This document shows, one piece after another, positions 63,657 to 64,000 of a DNA stretch of 64,000 nt. Origin of the DNA: Peronospora farinosa (Eukaryota > Oomycota > Peronosporomycetes > Peronosporales > Peronosporaceae); the NCBI GenBank assembly GCA_947646735.1, contig CANTFK010000752.1:124001-188000 (forward strand), written 5' to 3'. The first letter of the stretch is position 1. Each line of letters starts with the position of its first letter. Position numbers and translations under genes: made by a program. The notes beneath the pieces are model-generated. The model was not told the origin of the DNA, did not search any database, and worked only from the letters and a program-made list of their open reading frames with translations.

Positions 63657-64000
63657 CGTATTCAAATTGACGGTATCGAGGCAGTCGATACGATAATTGA
63701 CAAGTGTGTGGGTCAGATGAAGTACTATGCTTTTCGTTATTTCCCTGTTGGGAGTAAGCCAAAGAAATAGAACCAAGGTGGATACGAGGCGATCAGGGCT
63801 CGCCTAATACGAATGATACAAGTCCATAGTGCCAACATGCACACATTCCATGTTGAGACCTTCAAGAAACGCAACGATCTCAGTAAACTTGAAGCGATTT
63901 AAGTGAAGGACTACCTGTCGAAGCACGGTTTCGCCAATTCTATTGTACTTTGCACAATAAAGCGTGCTCTCGTATGCAAATTTATCTCTAAAAACACCAT
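63657..64000 (+). pseudogene. Decayed open reading frame at right edge, unknown family
   Basis: One plus-strand frame from about 63660 to the edge reads as a protein with two stops (TAG near 63768 and TAA near 63899): IQIDGIEAVDTIIDKCVGQM, then YYAFRYFPVGSKPKK, stop, NQGGYEAIRARLIRMIQVHS, then FKKRNDLSKLEAI, stop, VKDYLSKHGFANSI. Retention of one frame across both stops indicates a recently disabled gene or transposon protein. I cannot name the family; it may continue beyond the window. Confidence 0.5.

Noticed and set aside
1..64000. tRNA or rRNA genes
   Set aside because: No cloverleaf or rRNA sequence could be recognised by eye; a tRNAscan-SE or Infernal run would be decisive.

Overview
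The window is a eukaryotic nuclear fragment, most probably from a plant-associated oomycete (Peronosporales; I cannot fix the genus). The case rests on short spliceosomal introns of about 57-108 nt, folate-biopterin-type (BT1) transporters, a temptin-type secreted domain, a lineage-style expansion of KRE6/SKN1 beta-glucan proteins ending in an EGF-like module and a C-terminal membrane anchor, and heavy nested Ty3/Gypsy content.

Layout. 1-5.0 kb: a PH-PDZ-PH protein running off the left edge (-), a divergent RRP1/Nop52 ribosome-biogenesis gene with a tiny first exon, a membrane-anchored temptin-like protein and a doubtful small spliced gene. 5.9-7.6 kb: a BT1-family transporter. 10.0-16.3 kb: two intact KRE6/SKN1-like (GH16) genes with a decayed third copy between them. 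16.5-17.9 kb: a three-exon ELMO-domain gene with an N-terminal UBM-like motif and RanBP2 zinc finger. 18.3-38.2 kb: an old, decayed Gypsy element (A) split by a younger 12.3-kb Gypsy element (B), which has near-identical LTRs and a TTAG target duplication. B has a second RNase H, an integrase chromodomain and a 737-codon ORF antisense to gag-pol. 39.5-45.1 kb: two convergent KRE6/SKN1-like genes. 47.1-53.0 kb: fragments of two more Gypsy elements (C on +, D on -), bracketed by oppositely oriented LTRs. 53.0-54.6 kb: scrambled KRE6/SKN1 relics on both strands. 54.8-59.5 kb: two more intact KRE6/SKN1-like genes on -. 61.6-63.2 kb: a second BT1 transporter. The right edge holds a decayed reading frame.

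How it fits together. The core is a six-gene (plus at least two relics) GH16/SKN1 cluster, flanked by two BT1 paralogues and broken up by retroelements. All six proteins keep the GH16 catalytic E-[ILV]-D-x-x-E signature and are predicted to be secretory-pathway proteins anchored by a C-terminal helix, consistent with a role in making or remodelling the beta-1,3/1,6-glucan wall. The other host genes are housekeeping or signalling genes with no evident functional link to the cluster.

No CRISPR array was seen and I could not confirm any tRNA or rRNA gene. Several start sites were moved to the first credible ATG, because longer frames open only from TTG or GTG.
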